Of a stretch of 64,000 nucleotides of DNA, positions 31,424-40,081 are shown piece by piece. Positions within the stretch are counted from its first letter, which is position 1; the number at the start of each line of letters is the position of its first letter. The notes beneath the pieces are model-generated. The model was not told where the DNA came from, did not search any database, and saw only the letters and a program-made list of their open reading frames with translations. Location of the stretch: positions 62,001 to 126,000 of the forward strand of contig NZ_JABWGX010000014.1 of the NCBI RefSeq assembly GCF_021730435.1, in the 5' to 3' direction. This DNA comes from Xanthobacter agilis. Lineage in GTDB: Bacteria > Pseudomonadota > Alphaproteobacteria > Rhizobiales > Xanthobacteraceae. Made by a program: the position numbers and the translations under genes.

Positions 31424-32881
31424 TCATTCGGCGGCGGCCAGGGTGTCGCCGGCGGCGATGGCGCCGGCATAGAGGTCGCGCGGCAGGTCATCGGCGCCCA
31501 CCGGCGCGAGGAAGCGGGCGAGGTGCTTGGCACGGTCGGCGACGAACAGGTCGCGGCCGATGGCGGCCACCGCGCGCGGGATGTTGTGGCGCAGGCTCGC
31601 AATGTCGCCCACCGGGCGCCCGGTGCTGGTCATGGCCGAGAAGGCGAGGAAGTGGATGTCGGCGAGGAAGGGCGCGGCATCCGGCTCGCGCTCCACCAGC
31701 TCGAAGGCCGGGCCGAGATAGGGCGCGCTGGCGAGCGCGACGTCGGCCGCGTCCACCGCCACCTTGTCCGACCAGCGGGCGATGGCCGGGGCGAAATCGG
31801 CGAAGGGCGGATAGAGGCGTGCATCGGCCTGATAGCCGGTGCCGAGCAGGATGAAATCGGCGTCGAGGGTGGCGCCCGAATTCAGCGTGATGCGCACGCC
31901 CTCCCCGTGGGGCGTGGCCGCGCGCCAGCCGGCGTCGAGGTGGATGCGGAAGTTGGCATGGGCCACCGCTCGCTTCACCGCCGCCGGTGGCGGGAAGGAG
32001 GCGCGGCGGCGGAAATGGGCCATCACCGCCCAGCGGTCGGCATCGGGCAAAGCGTGGAAATGCTCCCACGCGCCGAAGAAGCCGAACGGCTTCATGGCCG
32101 AGCCGCGGGCGAGGTCTGCGCCGCGCGAGAACAGGTCCACCGTCCCCGCGCCGGCCTCCAGCAGCGCGCCCGCCGCATCGAAGGCGGAGGCGGCCGAGCC
32201 GAGGATGGCCACGCGCCGGCCGGCGAGGGCCTTCGGGTCGAAGGCGTGGGTGTGGGCATAGAGGTGGCCAGGCAGGTTCGCCACCACATCGGGAATGAAC
32301 GGTCCGCCCGCGCCGGCGATGCCGGTGGCCAGCACCAGCTTGCGGGTGGTCTCGGTGAAGGTCTTCCCCTCCGCCGTGAAGTGGAGCCGCAGGCGCCCCT
32401 CCTGCGGCTCCACCCGCGCCAGGGTGACGCCATTGCGCACCTCGACGCCGGACGCCGAGCGGAACCACGCCACATAGTCCGCCCAGATCTCGCGCGGCAC
32501 GGTCGGCAGCGCCGCATAGGCCTCGGCGCCGTAGGCGGCCTCGTACCAGGCCTGGAATGACAGGCTGGGCAGGCCCAACTCCGGACCCGGCGGCACCTTG
32601 GGGGTGCGCAGGATGGTCATGCGCGCGGGGCCGCGCCAGATGCCCTCTTGGCCTGCCGGCGCGGCATCGACGACGTTGACGCGGCCGATACCGGCGCGCC
32701 GGAGGCCGAAGGCGGCGGAAAGGCCGCTCTGGCCCGCGCCTACCACCACCACATTGTGGTCGATGCCCTCGGCTGGAGGCACCCAGTCCGTGCCGGTCTC
32801 GCCGATGCGGGCGAGATCGGCCTGAGCCTGCGCGGCAAGGCGGGCGAGGGCGTTGATGTCGGGGGTGGCGGGCGCGGTCAT
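31424..32881 (-). CDS. FAD/NAD(P)-dependent monooxygenase, FMO/Baeyer-Villiger-like
   Basis: A 485-residue flavoprotein with an FAD-binding GxGxxG near residues 48-53 (VVVGAGQSGLSAAF) and a second nucleotide-binding fold around residue 220 (VAILGSAASAFDAAG), as in flavin-containing monooxygenases and YhhX/CzcO-like oxidoreductases. The ATG-binding late motif LLGTGYQAD is present. It sits between a DszC-like enzyme gene and a sulfonate-type transporter, so oxygenation of an organosulfur intermediate, or of a ketone/aldehyde made after C-S cleavage, is plausible. The substrate is not deducible. Confidence 0.88.
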   Translation of the reverse strand: MTAPATPDINALARLAAQAQADLARIGETGTDWVPPAEGIDHNVVVVGAGQSGLSAAFGLRRAGIGRVNVVDAAPAGQEGIWRGPARMTILRTPKVPPGPELGLPSLSFQAWYEAAYGAEAYAALPTVPREIWADYVAWFRSASGVEVRNGVTLARVEPQEGRLRLHFTAEGKTFTETTRKLVLATGIAGAGGPFIPDVVANLPGHLYAHTHAFDPKALAGRRVAILGSAASAFDAAGALLEAGAGTVDLFSRGADLARGSAMKPFGFFGAWEHFHALPDADRWAVMAHFRRRASFPPPAAVKRAVAHANFRIHLDAGWRAATPHGEGVRITLNSGATLDADFILLGTGYQADARLYPPFADFAPAIARWSDKVAVDAADVALASAPYLGPAFELVEREPDAAPFLADIHFLAFSAMTSTGRPVGDIASLRHNIPRAVAAIGRDLFVADRAKHLARFLAPVGADDLPRDLYAGAIAAGDTLAAAE

Positions 32882-32910
32882 GGTCTTGTCCCGTGGCGGA
32901 GGAGGAGCGG

Positions 32911-34167
32911 TCAGCCGGCCTTGGCGGCGTTGCCGTCGCCGACGCGGTAGGGGCCGGGGGGCCAGGTGCCGTTCACCGCGAAGTCACCGACGATGCGCTC
33001 GCGGTAGACGCGCGGATTGTGGGAGGAGAGGGTGCGGGCGTTGCGCCAGTGGCGGTCGAGGCCCACTCCGCGCCGCGCCGAGGAGGCGCCCAGCGCGTCG
33101 AACAGGTGGGAGGTGGCATCGAGGATGAGGGAGGTCACCACCGTGACGCCCTGGTTCACCTCGAGGTCCGCCACTGCCACCGAAAGGTCCTGCCCCGAGT
33201 TGTCTTGTCCCTCGGAGGTCTCCCGCTCGCGGGTGTCATAGGCGCGCTGCAGCGCCTCGGCCGCCTTGAGCACCACCGCGCCGGCCCCGTAGGCGCTGGA
33301 GCGCACCTTGCCGACGATCTGGAGGATCTGCGGATCGGCTCCCGCGCGGTCGGCATTGCCGTGGCTGAACACCCGCTTGCGCACCGAGACGAGCCGCGCC
33401 ACGTCGCCCGCCGCCGCCCGGCCGATGCCGGCGAGGGTGGCGAGGTGGACGAGCTGGTAGAAGGCGACCGAATAGCGGAAGCGCTTGCGCTGCGGATTGA
33501 TGAGGTCGTCGGAGAGGGTCACGTTGTCGAACTTCGCCGTGCCCGAGGCGGTGAGCTGCTGGCCGAAGCCGTCCCAGTCGTCCACGATGCTCACGCCGGG
33601 CGCGCCGGTGGGCACCTGGGCGAGGATGAAATTGCCCTCCTCGTCCTCGGCGCCGAGATTGATCCAGTCGGCGAAGAGGGAGCCGGTGGTGTAGAATTTC
33701 TGGCCGTCGAGGCGCAGCCGATCGCCGTCGCGCACGATGCGGGTGTTGAAGTGGCCGACCGCATTGTCCGCCCCCTCGGTGAAGCCGCTGCCCGAGGTCT
33801 CCTTGGCCGCGATGCGCTTCACCCAGCGGTCGCGATAGTCCTTGAAGGGCGAGTTCAGCACCTCCTCAGTGAAGCCGAAATGGGCGCGGAGCGCATTGGT
33901 GACGTTGCTGTCGGCCTCGGACAACTCGATCAGCAGGTTGAACAGCTCGGGCAAGGTGGCGCCGAAGCCGCCTTCGTCCTTGGGCAGGCGCAGGGTGGTG
34001 AAGCCAGCCTCCTTCAGGGCGGCGATCTCTGCGCGGGGCAGGCGGTGGGTCTGCTCGCGCTCCACCGCGCTGTCGCGGATGTCGCGGAAGATGGGGCGGA
34101 ACCGGCTGGCGAGTTCCTCGTAGCGGTCGGTGGGGCCGGCGCCCCAGGCGTCTTCGATCTGGCTCAT
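32911..34167 (-). CDS. acyl-CoA dehydrogenase-fold flavin monooxygenase (DszC/SfnC-like)
   Basis: A 418-residue relative of the enzymes at 14767 and 48615. Family segments are FTTLRLPKDEGGFGATLPEL, GQKFYTTGSLFADW, IVDDWDGFGQQLTASGTAKF and GLDRHWRNARTLSSHNPR. Its N-terminal part (YEELASRFRPIFRDIRD) diverges from the other two, suggesting a different substrate. The start at 34167 (MSQIEDAWG) is chosen; the upstream frame overlaps the NtaA-like gene. It has only the initiator Met and no Cys. Second gene of the operon, 31 bases after the LLM monooxygenase gene. Confidence 0.92.
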   Translation of the reverse strand: MSQIEDAWGAGPTDRYEELASRFRPIFRDIRDSAVEREQTHRLPRAEIAALKEAGFTTLRLPKDEGGFGATLPELFNLLIELSEADSNVTNALRAHFGFTEEVLNSPFKDYRDRWVKRIAAKETSGSGFTEGADNAVGHFNTRIVRDGDRLRLDGQKFYTTGSLFADWINLGAEDEEGNFILAQVPTGAPGVSIVDDWDGFGQQLTASGTAKFDNVTLSDDLINPQRKRFRYSVAFYQLVHLATLAGIGRAAAGDVARLVSVRKRVFSHGNADRAGADPQILQIVGKVRSSAYGAGAVVLKAAEALQRAYDTRERETSEGQDNSGQDLSVAVADLEVNQGVTVVTSLILDATSHLFDALGASSARRGVGLDRHWRNARTLSSHNPRVYRERIVGDFAVNGTWPPGPYRVGDGNAAKAG

Positions 34168-34198
34168 GGACGGATGGATCCTCGGGATGAAGGGCAGC

Positions 34199-35551
34199 TC
34201 AGCGGCCGGCGGCGACGCGCGGTGCTGAGACCGCCGTGCCGGGGGCGAAGCGGCTGGCGGGGCGGGGCAGGCCGAAATGCTCCCGCAGCGTCCGGCCGGA
34301 ATAATGGGTGCGGAACAGCCCGCGCTTGCGCAGCAGGGGCACCACGTGATCGACAAAGACTTCGAGGCCCTCGGGCAGCACGTCCGGCATCAAATTGAAG
34401 CCGTCTACCGCCCCGGCGGTGAACCAGGCCGCGATGTTGTCGGCGATGGCCTCCGGCGTGCCGACGATGACCCGGTGGCCGGTGGAGCCACCGAAGCGGC
34501 GGATGAGTTGGCGGACGGTGAGCTTCTCGCGGTCCGCCGCGCCCACCAGCGCGTCGAAGAAGGTCTGCATCCCGTCCACCGGGCGCGCCACCTCAGGCAG
34601 CGGGCCGTCGAGGTCGAGGGATGAGGGGTCCACCTTGAGGATGCCAGCGACGCGGCGCAGCCCGTAATCGCCGGGGGTGAGCGCCCACAATTCCTCCTCG
34701 CGGCGGCGCGCCTCGGCCTCGGTGGAGCCGATGATGGTGGCGAGACCGGGCAGGATCACGATGTCGTCGCCGCTGCGGCCGAAGGTGCGGGCTTGGGTAC
34801 GCACGGTGCCGGCGAAGGCCAGCGCCCCCTCCAGTGTGTGGGCGACGGAGAAGATGGCTTCCGCATGCCGTGCGGCGAGGCGGATGCCGTCTGCCGATCC
34901 GCCCGCCTGCACCAGCACCGGCCGGCCCTGCACCGAGCGCGGCACGTTGAGCGGCCCGCGCACCGAGAAGTGCCGGCCGCGATGGTCGATAGGGTGGACC
35001 TTGGCGGTGTCGATGAAGCGGCCGGTGGCCTTGTCGCCGACGAAGGCGTCGTCCTCCCAGCTGTCCCACAGGGCCGTCACCACGTCGGCGAATTCGTCGG
35101 CCCGCTCGTAGCGATTGGCATGGGCCTCCAGCTCGTCGGTGCCGAAATTGCGCGCGGCTGATGCATCTGCGGTGGTGACGATGTTCCAGCCCACCCGGCC
35201 GTTGCTGGCGATGTCGAGGGAGGCGAAGCGGCGGGCGAGATTGTAGGGGTCGTTGAAGCTGGTGGAGGCGGTGCCGATCAGCCCCAGATGCTCGGTGGCG
35301 GCGGCGACGTGCGCCAGCACGATGGTGGGCTCCAGCGCCTGGAAGGGGCGCAGGTCCGGCCGGTCGGAAAAGGCCGGCACGTCGGCCAGGAAGATGGCGT
35401 CTAAGGTGCCGCGCTCGGCGATCTGGGCGACCTTCACATAATGGGCGATGTCGGCATAGGCGCGGGGATCGGACGAGGGCGCACGCCAGGCCGAGCTGTA
35501 GAAGCCGGCATTGAGGGTGTTGACGTTCAGGTGCAGCTGGCGCGGGGCCAT
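34199..35551 (-). CDS. LLM-class flavin-dependent monooxygenase, NtaA/SnaA/DszA type
   Basis: A 450-residue reduced-flavin monooxygenase with LNVNTLNAGFYSSAWR, AERGTLDAIFLADVPAF, NGRVGWNIVTTADASAARNFG, HPIDHRGRHFSVRGPLNVPRS and the C-terminal LREHFGLPRP. It is most like the enzyme at 45245. The start at 35551 (MAPRQLHLN) is favoured from homology; the open frame further upstream runs through the regulatory element. First gene of the nine-gene operon to 25450, paired with a DszC-like and an FMO-like enzyme, so the operon encodes three different flavin oxygenases. No Cys and two internal Met. Confidence 0.9.
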   Translation of the reverse strand: MAPRQLHLNVNTLNAGFYSSAWRAPSSDPRAYADIAHYVKVAQIAERGTLDAIFLADVPAFSDRPDLRPFQALEPTIVLAHVAAATEHLGLIGTASTSFNDPYNLARRFASLDIASNGRVGWNIVTTADASAARNFGTDELEAHANRYERADEFADVVTALWDSWEDDAFVGDKATGRFIDTAKVHPIDHRGRHFSVRGPLNVPRSVQGRPVLVQAGGSADGIRLAARHAEAIFSVAHTLEGALAFAGTVRTQARTFGRSGDDIVILPGLATIIGSTEAEARRREEELWALTPGDYGLRRVAGILKVDPSSLDLDGPLPEVARPVDGMQTFFDALVGAADREKLTVRQLIRRFGGSTGHRVIVGTPEAIADNIAAWFTAGAVDGFNLMPDVLPEGLEVFVDHVVPLLRKRGLFRTHYSGRTLREHFGLPRPASRFAPGTAVSAPRVAAGR

Positions 35552-35634
35552 GGCGTCTCTCCCGAAGGGCGGAGGCCGGTGACTCGCGTTGGAAACGGGG
35601 GCCGGCCAATCGGTGCCGGCTACTCTACGATCAC

Positions 35635-35668
35635 AAATAAGTTTGTCTATCAATTTAATAGAAAATAT
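35635..35668. promoter_or_regulatory. AT-rich putative operator 6
   Basis: Contains TTTGTCTATCAATTTAATAG, with the GTCnATMR core and an inverted pair TCTAT/ATAGA spaced by 7 bases. It lies about 85 bases upstream of the monooxygenase start at 35551, behind the 3' end of the aldo/keto reductase gene, so it belongs to the nine-gene minus-strand operon. Confidence 0.62.
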
Positions 35669-35724
35669 CGTGCCGCCGGGCTGAATGCACCGTCGGCCGT
35701 TGCCGGGCCGGCGGTGCGGGCCGT

Positions 35725-36780
35725 TCAGGGCGCAGGGTTTCCGTGCAACTGGTGCAGGGGGCCGATGCGGTCCTCGATCTCCGGCGTCAGGGTCACGTCG
35801 AGCGAGCCGAGATCCTCCTCGAGCTGCGCGAGGGTGGTGGCGCCGATGATGTTGGAGGTCACGAACGGCCGGCTGGTGACGAAGGCGAGGGCGAGCTGCG
35901 CCGGGCTCAGGCCCACATCCCGCGCAAGCGCCACATACGCGCGCACCGCCTCTTCCGTGCCCGGCTTTTCGTAGCGCGGGGTGCGGTTGAACAGCGTCTT
36001 GCGGGCGCCGGCGGGCAGGGCGCCGTCGAGATACTTGCCGGTGAGAAAGCCCTGCGCCAGCGGCGATTAGGCGAGCAGGCCCACATCCTCGCGCTGGTGG
36101 AATTCGGCGAGGCCGGTCTCGTAGGTGCGGTTCACGAGGTTGTAGGCGTTCTGCACCGAGGCGACGCGCGGGCCGATGCCCTGTTCCGCCCCGGCGAGGA
36201 AGGCGGACAGGCCCCAGGCGGTCTCGTTGGAGAGGCCGATGTGGCGCACCTTCCCGGCCTTCACCAACGCATCGAGGGCCGCCAGCGTCTCCTCGATCGC
36301 CACCTCCGGGTCGTCGCCGCCGCCCCGGGCGCGGGTGGTGGCGTGCTGGCCGAACAGGGGCACGGCGCGATCGGGCCAGTGGAGCTGGTAGAGGTCGATA
36401 TAATCGGTGCCGAGGCGCTTCAGCGAGCCCTCGACGGCCTCGTTGATGTTCTTCGCATCGAGCCGCGTGGTGCTGCCGTCGGCGCGGAAATAGGTAGCGT
36501 CCGAGCGGCCCACCACCTTGGTGGCGATCACCACCTTGTCGCGGCCGCCCCGCGCCTTCAGCCAGGAGCCGATGATGCGCTCGGTGGCGCCCTGCGTCTC
36601 GGCCCTGGGCGGGATGGGATAAAGCTCGGCGGCGTCGATGAGATTGATGCCGCGGTCGCGGGCGACGTCGAGCTGGGCGTGGCCCTCGGCCTCGGTGTTC
36701 TGCTGGCCGAAGGTCATGGTGCCGAGCGCGATGGACGACACCGAGATGCCGGTGCGCCCGAGGGGGCGATAATCAAGCAT
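35725..36780 (-). pseudogene. aldo/keto reductase gene interrupted by one nonsense codon
   Basis: The frame starting at 36780 (MLDYRPLGRTGISVS) codes for a typical NADPH-dependent aldo/keto reductase. It has INLIDAAELYP, VVIATKV (catalytic Lys) and IDLYQLHWPD (catalytic His), then stops at a TAA (36069-36067, codon 238). The same frame continues immediately as SPLAQGFLTGKYLDG through to GPLHQLHGNPAP and a stop at 35725. In relatives the residue at the stop is Tyr in YSPLAQG, so a one-base change from a Tyr codon explains it. Repaired length is 351 residues. The truncated product would lack the last third of the barrel. It is the third gene after tauD and the DUF3088 gene. A sequencing error cannot be excluded. 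Confidence 0.85.
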
Positions 36781-36840
36781 GGGGAAATGGAAATCCGGAG
36801 GAGGGAACGGCGCGGAGGGTGACCGCGCCGGATGGGCGCG

Positions 36841-37185
36841 TCAATGCGGGAAGGGGACGCCGTGGCGCTCGGCGATCAGCTCCAGGATGCGGCGGGTGTC
36901 GGTGACGAAACGGTAGGTGCCATAGGCCTGCGCATCCGCCGGGAGGGGCGCCGCGTCGCCGAGGATGAGGACGGGCAGGCCCTGATTGTCCGGCCCGAGC
37001 AGCGCCACCACCTCGGCCCGCGGCCGCAGGAAGGACACGCGCTTCACGGTGATGCGGCTGGCGAGGCCCGGATTGCTCGCGAGCACTCCCTCGATCTGGT
37101 TGCAGTCGGGGCAGAAATAGCGCCGGCCGGGCTTCTGTGGATCGGTGAAACCGGGGGCGAGGAGGATGAGGAAGTCGCGGCTCAT
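36841..37185 (-). CDS. DUF3088-like protein with CxxC motif
   Basis: A 114-residue protein resembling the DUF3088 family. It reads MSRDFLILLAPGF, then a CPDC motif within YFCPDCNQIEG (about residues 22-32) that is typical of thioredoxin-like folds, and ends RHGVPFPH. The start at 37185 is chosen because the preceding in-frame sequence overlaps the dioxygenase gene. No function is established for the family that I can name; a thiol/disulfide or metal-binding role is only suggested by the CxxC. It is located between tauD-like and aldo/keto reductase genes on the minus strand. Confidence 0.75.
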   Translation of the reverse strand: MSRDFLILLAPGFTDPQKPGRRYFCPDCNQIEGVLASNPGLASRITVKRVSFLRPRAEVVALLGPDNQGLPVLILGDAAPLPADAQAYGTYRFVTDTRRILELIAERHGVPFPH

Positions 37186-37274
37186 GGGTTTGGGCGTCCG
37201 GGCTGATGAAAAAGGCGGGCCCGCGCGGGTGTCGCGCAGGCCCGGAAGGCGGGAAGGAAAAGAAAGACGGGCGG

Positions 37275-38249
37275 TCAGGCGGTGCCGGCGGTGAAGGCCT
37301 CCAGCGGCTCGCCCTCGATGATGGCGGAGGGGCGCCCGTCCACCCCCACTGGCACGTCGCCCTTGAGCGTGATGCGGTAGAGCTGGCGGTCGAAGTCGAG
37401 CGCATAGATGTCGCGCGGGGCGAGGTGGGCGGTGGCGCGGTTGTCCCAGAAGGCGATGGAGCCGGGCCGCCAACGGAAGCGCACGGTGAATTCCGGCCGG
37501 GTGATGTGCTCGAACAGCAATTCCAGCAGCTGCTGGCTCTCGCGCGGGGTGAGGCCGGTGATGCTCTTCAGAAAGGAGGGGCTGACGAACAGCACCCGCT
37601 CCCCCGTCTCCGGGATGACGCGCACGAGGGGATGCTCGCTCACCAGCGGCCGGCGCTTGTTTTTCTCCCTGAATTCGTCGGTGCCGGCCTGCCCCTCGGG
37701 CGGGGCGAAGGCGTGGATGCCGCGCAGCGTATCGACGAAGCCGCGCAAGGTCGGCGAAAGCGCCTCATAGGCCACAGCGAGGTTGGTCCAGAAGGTATCT
37801 CCGCCATAGGGCGGGATGGTGACGCCGCGCAGGATGGAGGCGGCGGGCGGGTTCACCGCGGCGGTCACGTCCGTGTGCCAGCCGGTCCAGGGGCGGATCA
37901 GCGGCTCGCCGGTGTGGCGGGTGGCGAAGCGGTCGCGGCCGATGGAATAGACCTGCGGGTAGCCCTCGACGAATCCGAACACGGGATGGCCGATGGTGGG
38001 CGCGCCGAAGGCCGAGGCCAGCGCCACGTGCTCGGCATGGCTCAGCGGCTGGTCGCGGAAGAACACCACCTTCCATTTGAGAAGCGCGGCGCGGATCTCG
38101 TCCACCACCTCCGGCGCCAGCGGGCGGGACAGGTCCGGCGCCTCGATCTCCGCGCCAATATGGCCGGTGAGCGGATGCACGGCGATATGGCGCGGCGACA
38201 GGTCGGCGAATCCGGTTTCGCTGGAGGAGACGGGCGCGGCGCTCGGCAT
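37275..38249 (-). CDS. TauD/TfdA family alpha-ketoglutarate-dependent dioxygenase
   Basis: A 324-residue Fe(II)/2-oxoglutarate dioxygenase of the taurine/alkylsulfonate dioxygenase family, which hydroxylates next to the sulfonate so that sulfite is released. The iron triad is visible: His125 and Asp127 in WHTD and His275 in WDNRATAHL, with Arg292 positioned to bind 2-oxoglutarate. The start at 38249 (MPSAAPVSS) has AAAGGAAA upstream. It contains only the initiator Met and no Cys. It is divergent from a large transporter/monooxygenase operon across the element at 38340-38380. The substrate could be taurine, another sulfonate or a sulfate ester. Confidence 0.92.
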   Translation of the reverse strand: MPSAAPVSSSETGFADLSPRHIAVHPLTGHIGAEIEAPDLSRPLAPEVVDEIRAALLKWKVVFFRDQPLSHAEHVALASAFGAPTIGHPVFGFVEGYPQVYSIGRDRFATRHTGEPLIRPWTGWHTDVTAAVNPPAASILRGVTIPPYGGDTFWTNLAVAYEALSPTLRGFVDTLRGIHAFAPPEGQAGTDEFREKNKRRPLVSEHPLVRVIPETGERVLFVSPSFLKSITGLTPRESQQLLELLFEHITRPEFTVRFRWRPGSIAFWDNRATAHLAPRDIYALDFDRQLYRITLKGDVPVGVDGRPSAIIEGEPLEAFTAGTA

Positions 38250-38339
38250 CTGTTTTCCTTTCGTGGCAGGCGGTTGTGGCGCCCGATTGTGGCGCGGGCG
38301 GGTGCTCTGGAAGATCCTCCGGCGCACCCGTTCCGACAT

Positions 38340-38380
38340 TATTCTAGTTTTTTTATAGATTTTATCAAAAGATAATTGAC
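38340..38380. promoter_or_regulatory. AT-rich putative operator 7
   Basis: AT-rich block with TTTATAGATTTTATCAAAAG, about 90 bases upstream of the tauD-like start (38249, minus) and 60 bases upstream of the binding-protein start (38441, plus). It resembles the other elements in composition and position but lacks the exact GTCnATMR core. Confidence 0.52.
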
Positions 38381-38440
38381 GCTCCGGAGCCGGGCCATAT
38401 CTTTGGGCCTAGCGATCCCCCGCATCGAAGGAGACCTGGC

Positions 38441-40081
38441 ATGGCCCTGCCGACCACTGACACATTCCCTTCCCTCGCATCGCGCCGGGCGGCGCTGAAG
38501 GGGCTTCTGGCGGTGGCATGCGTGCTGGGAGCGGCGGGCGGAGCACCGGCATGGGCGGCGGATCCTCAGCCCGCGCCCCAGCCGGTGCGAGGCGGCGTGC
38601 TGCGCTTCCTGGTGGAGCACGAGCCCTCGACTCTGGTGACCATCGCTCACACCGCCGGCCCGACCCAGCGTGTCTCGCCCAAGGTGACGGAGGGCCTCCT
38701 CACCTACGACCTCGACTTCAATCCGAAGCCCGCGCTGGCGACGGAATGGAGCGTAAGCCCGGACGGGCTGACCTACACCTTCAAGCTGCGCGAGGGCGTG
38801 AAGTGGCACGACGGGCGGGATTTCACCGCCGATGACGTGGCCTATTCCATCCAGCTCCTGAAGGAAGGCCACCCGCGCGGCCGCGGCACCTTCGCCTCGG
38901 TGACGGCGGTGGAGACGCCCGATCCGCACACGGCCATCATCCGCCTGTCGAAGCCGGCGCCCTATCTCCTCACCGCCCTCGACGCCAACGAATCCCCCAT
39001 CGTGGCGAAGCACATCTACGAGGGCACCGATCCGCTCACCAACAAGAACGGCGCGGCGCCCATCGGCACCGGCCCGTTCATCTTCAAGGAATGGGTGCGG
39101 GGCAGCCACATCATCCTGGAGCGCAATCCCGATTACTGGGACAACGGCAAGCCCTATCTCGACCGGATCGTGGTGCGCTTCATCGCTGACCAGAGCGCGC
39201 GCTCGGCGGCGTTCGAGGCGGGCGAGCTCGATCTCGCCGGCGGCCCGCCCGTGCCCTATGCGGACCTTGCCCGCGTCTCGGCCCTGCCGGGGATCGGCGC
39301 CGAGACGCGCGGCTATGAATATGCCGGGCGGATGACCCAGCTCTATTTCAACTTCGAGCGGCCCATCTTGCAGGACAAGCGTGTGCGGCTCGCCATCGCC
39401 CACGCCATCGACCAGCAGAAGCTGCTGGACGTGGTCTATTACGGCTACGGCAAGGTCGCGCCCTCGGTCATCAGCCCGAAGCTGAAGGCCTTCTTCGATC
39501 CGTCCCTCGAGCCCTACGGCTTCGACCTGAAGGCGGCCAACCGCCTGTTGGACGAGGCCGGCTATCCGCGCAAGGCGGACGGCACGCGCTTCGCGCTGAA
39601 GCTTTATGCCAACCCGTTCAACACCCAGGCGTCGGGCGATTTCGTGAAGCAGGCGCTGGCCAAGGTCGGCATCGCGGTGGACTTCCAGTTCTTCGATTTC
39701 TCCACCTATATCCAGAAGGCCTATACCGGCCGTGACTTCGATCTCACGCTCGAATCCTTGCAGAATCTGTTCGATCCCACCCTCGGCGTGCAGCGCACCC
39801 TGTGGTCGAAGAACTTCCGCGTGGGCCTGCCCTTCTCCAATGCCTCCCACTACGCCAATCCGGAAGTGGACCGGCTGCTGGAGGCGGCGGCCATCGAGCC
39901 GGACCCGGCCAAGCGCCGCCAGCTGTGGCTTGATTTCCAGAAGGTGGTCTATGCGGACGTCGCCGCCCTCGGCCTGATTGCCACCGATGGCGTCACCATC
40001 TTCAACAGGAAGGTGAAGAACCACACCATCGGCGTCACCGGCGTCGATGCCTCCTTCGCCGACGTGTGGATCGAGAAATGA
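38441..40081 (+). CDS. ABC transporter substrate-binding protein, peptide type (SBP_bac_5)
   Basis: A 546-residue periplasmic receptor with a twin-arginine-like signal (SRRAALKGLLAVACVLG) cleaved near AWAAD and a clear AAGGAG ribosome site. Landmarks are KPALATEWSVSPDG, VKWHDGRDFTADDVAYS, GTGPFIFKEWVRGSH and NYWDNGKPYLDR-like DYWDNGKPYLDR. The mature part has one Met and no Cys. It is the first gene of the plus-strand operon that continues with its own permeases and ATPases, then an aldo/keto reductase, two LLM monooxygenases and a nitroreductase. Confidence 0.93.
   Translation: MALPTTDTFPSLASRRAALKGLLAVACVLGAAGGAPAWAADPQPAPQPVRGGVLRFLVEHEPSTLVTIAHTAGPTQRVSPKVTEGLLTYDLDFNPKPALATEWSVSPDGLTYTFKLREGVKWHDGRDFTADDVAYSIQLLKEGHPRGRGTFASVTAVETPDPHTAIIRLSKPAPYLLTALDANESPIVAKHIYEGTDPLTNKNGAAPIGTGPFIFKEWVRGSHIILERNPDYWDNGKPYLDRIVVRFIADQSARSAAFEAGELDLAGGPPVPYADLARVSALPGIGAETRGYEYAGRMTQLYFNFERPILQDKRVRLAIAHAIDQQKLLDVVYYGYGKVAPSVISPKLKAFFDPSLEPYGFDLKAANRLLDEAGYPRKADGTRFALKLYANPFNTQASGDFVKQALAKVGIAVDFQFFDFSTYIQKAYTGRDFDLTLESLQNLFDPTLGVQRTLWSKNFRVGLPFSNASHYANPEVDRLLEAAAIEPDPAKRRQLWLDFQKVVYADVAALGLIATDGVTIFNRKVKNHTIGVTGVDASFADVWIEK

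Noticed and set aside
35642-35668. Reading TTGTCT..ATATCG as a plain sigma-70 promoter
   Set aside because: The hexamers would point to the plus strand, where only the 3' end of a minus-strand gene lies; operator-like explanation fits better.
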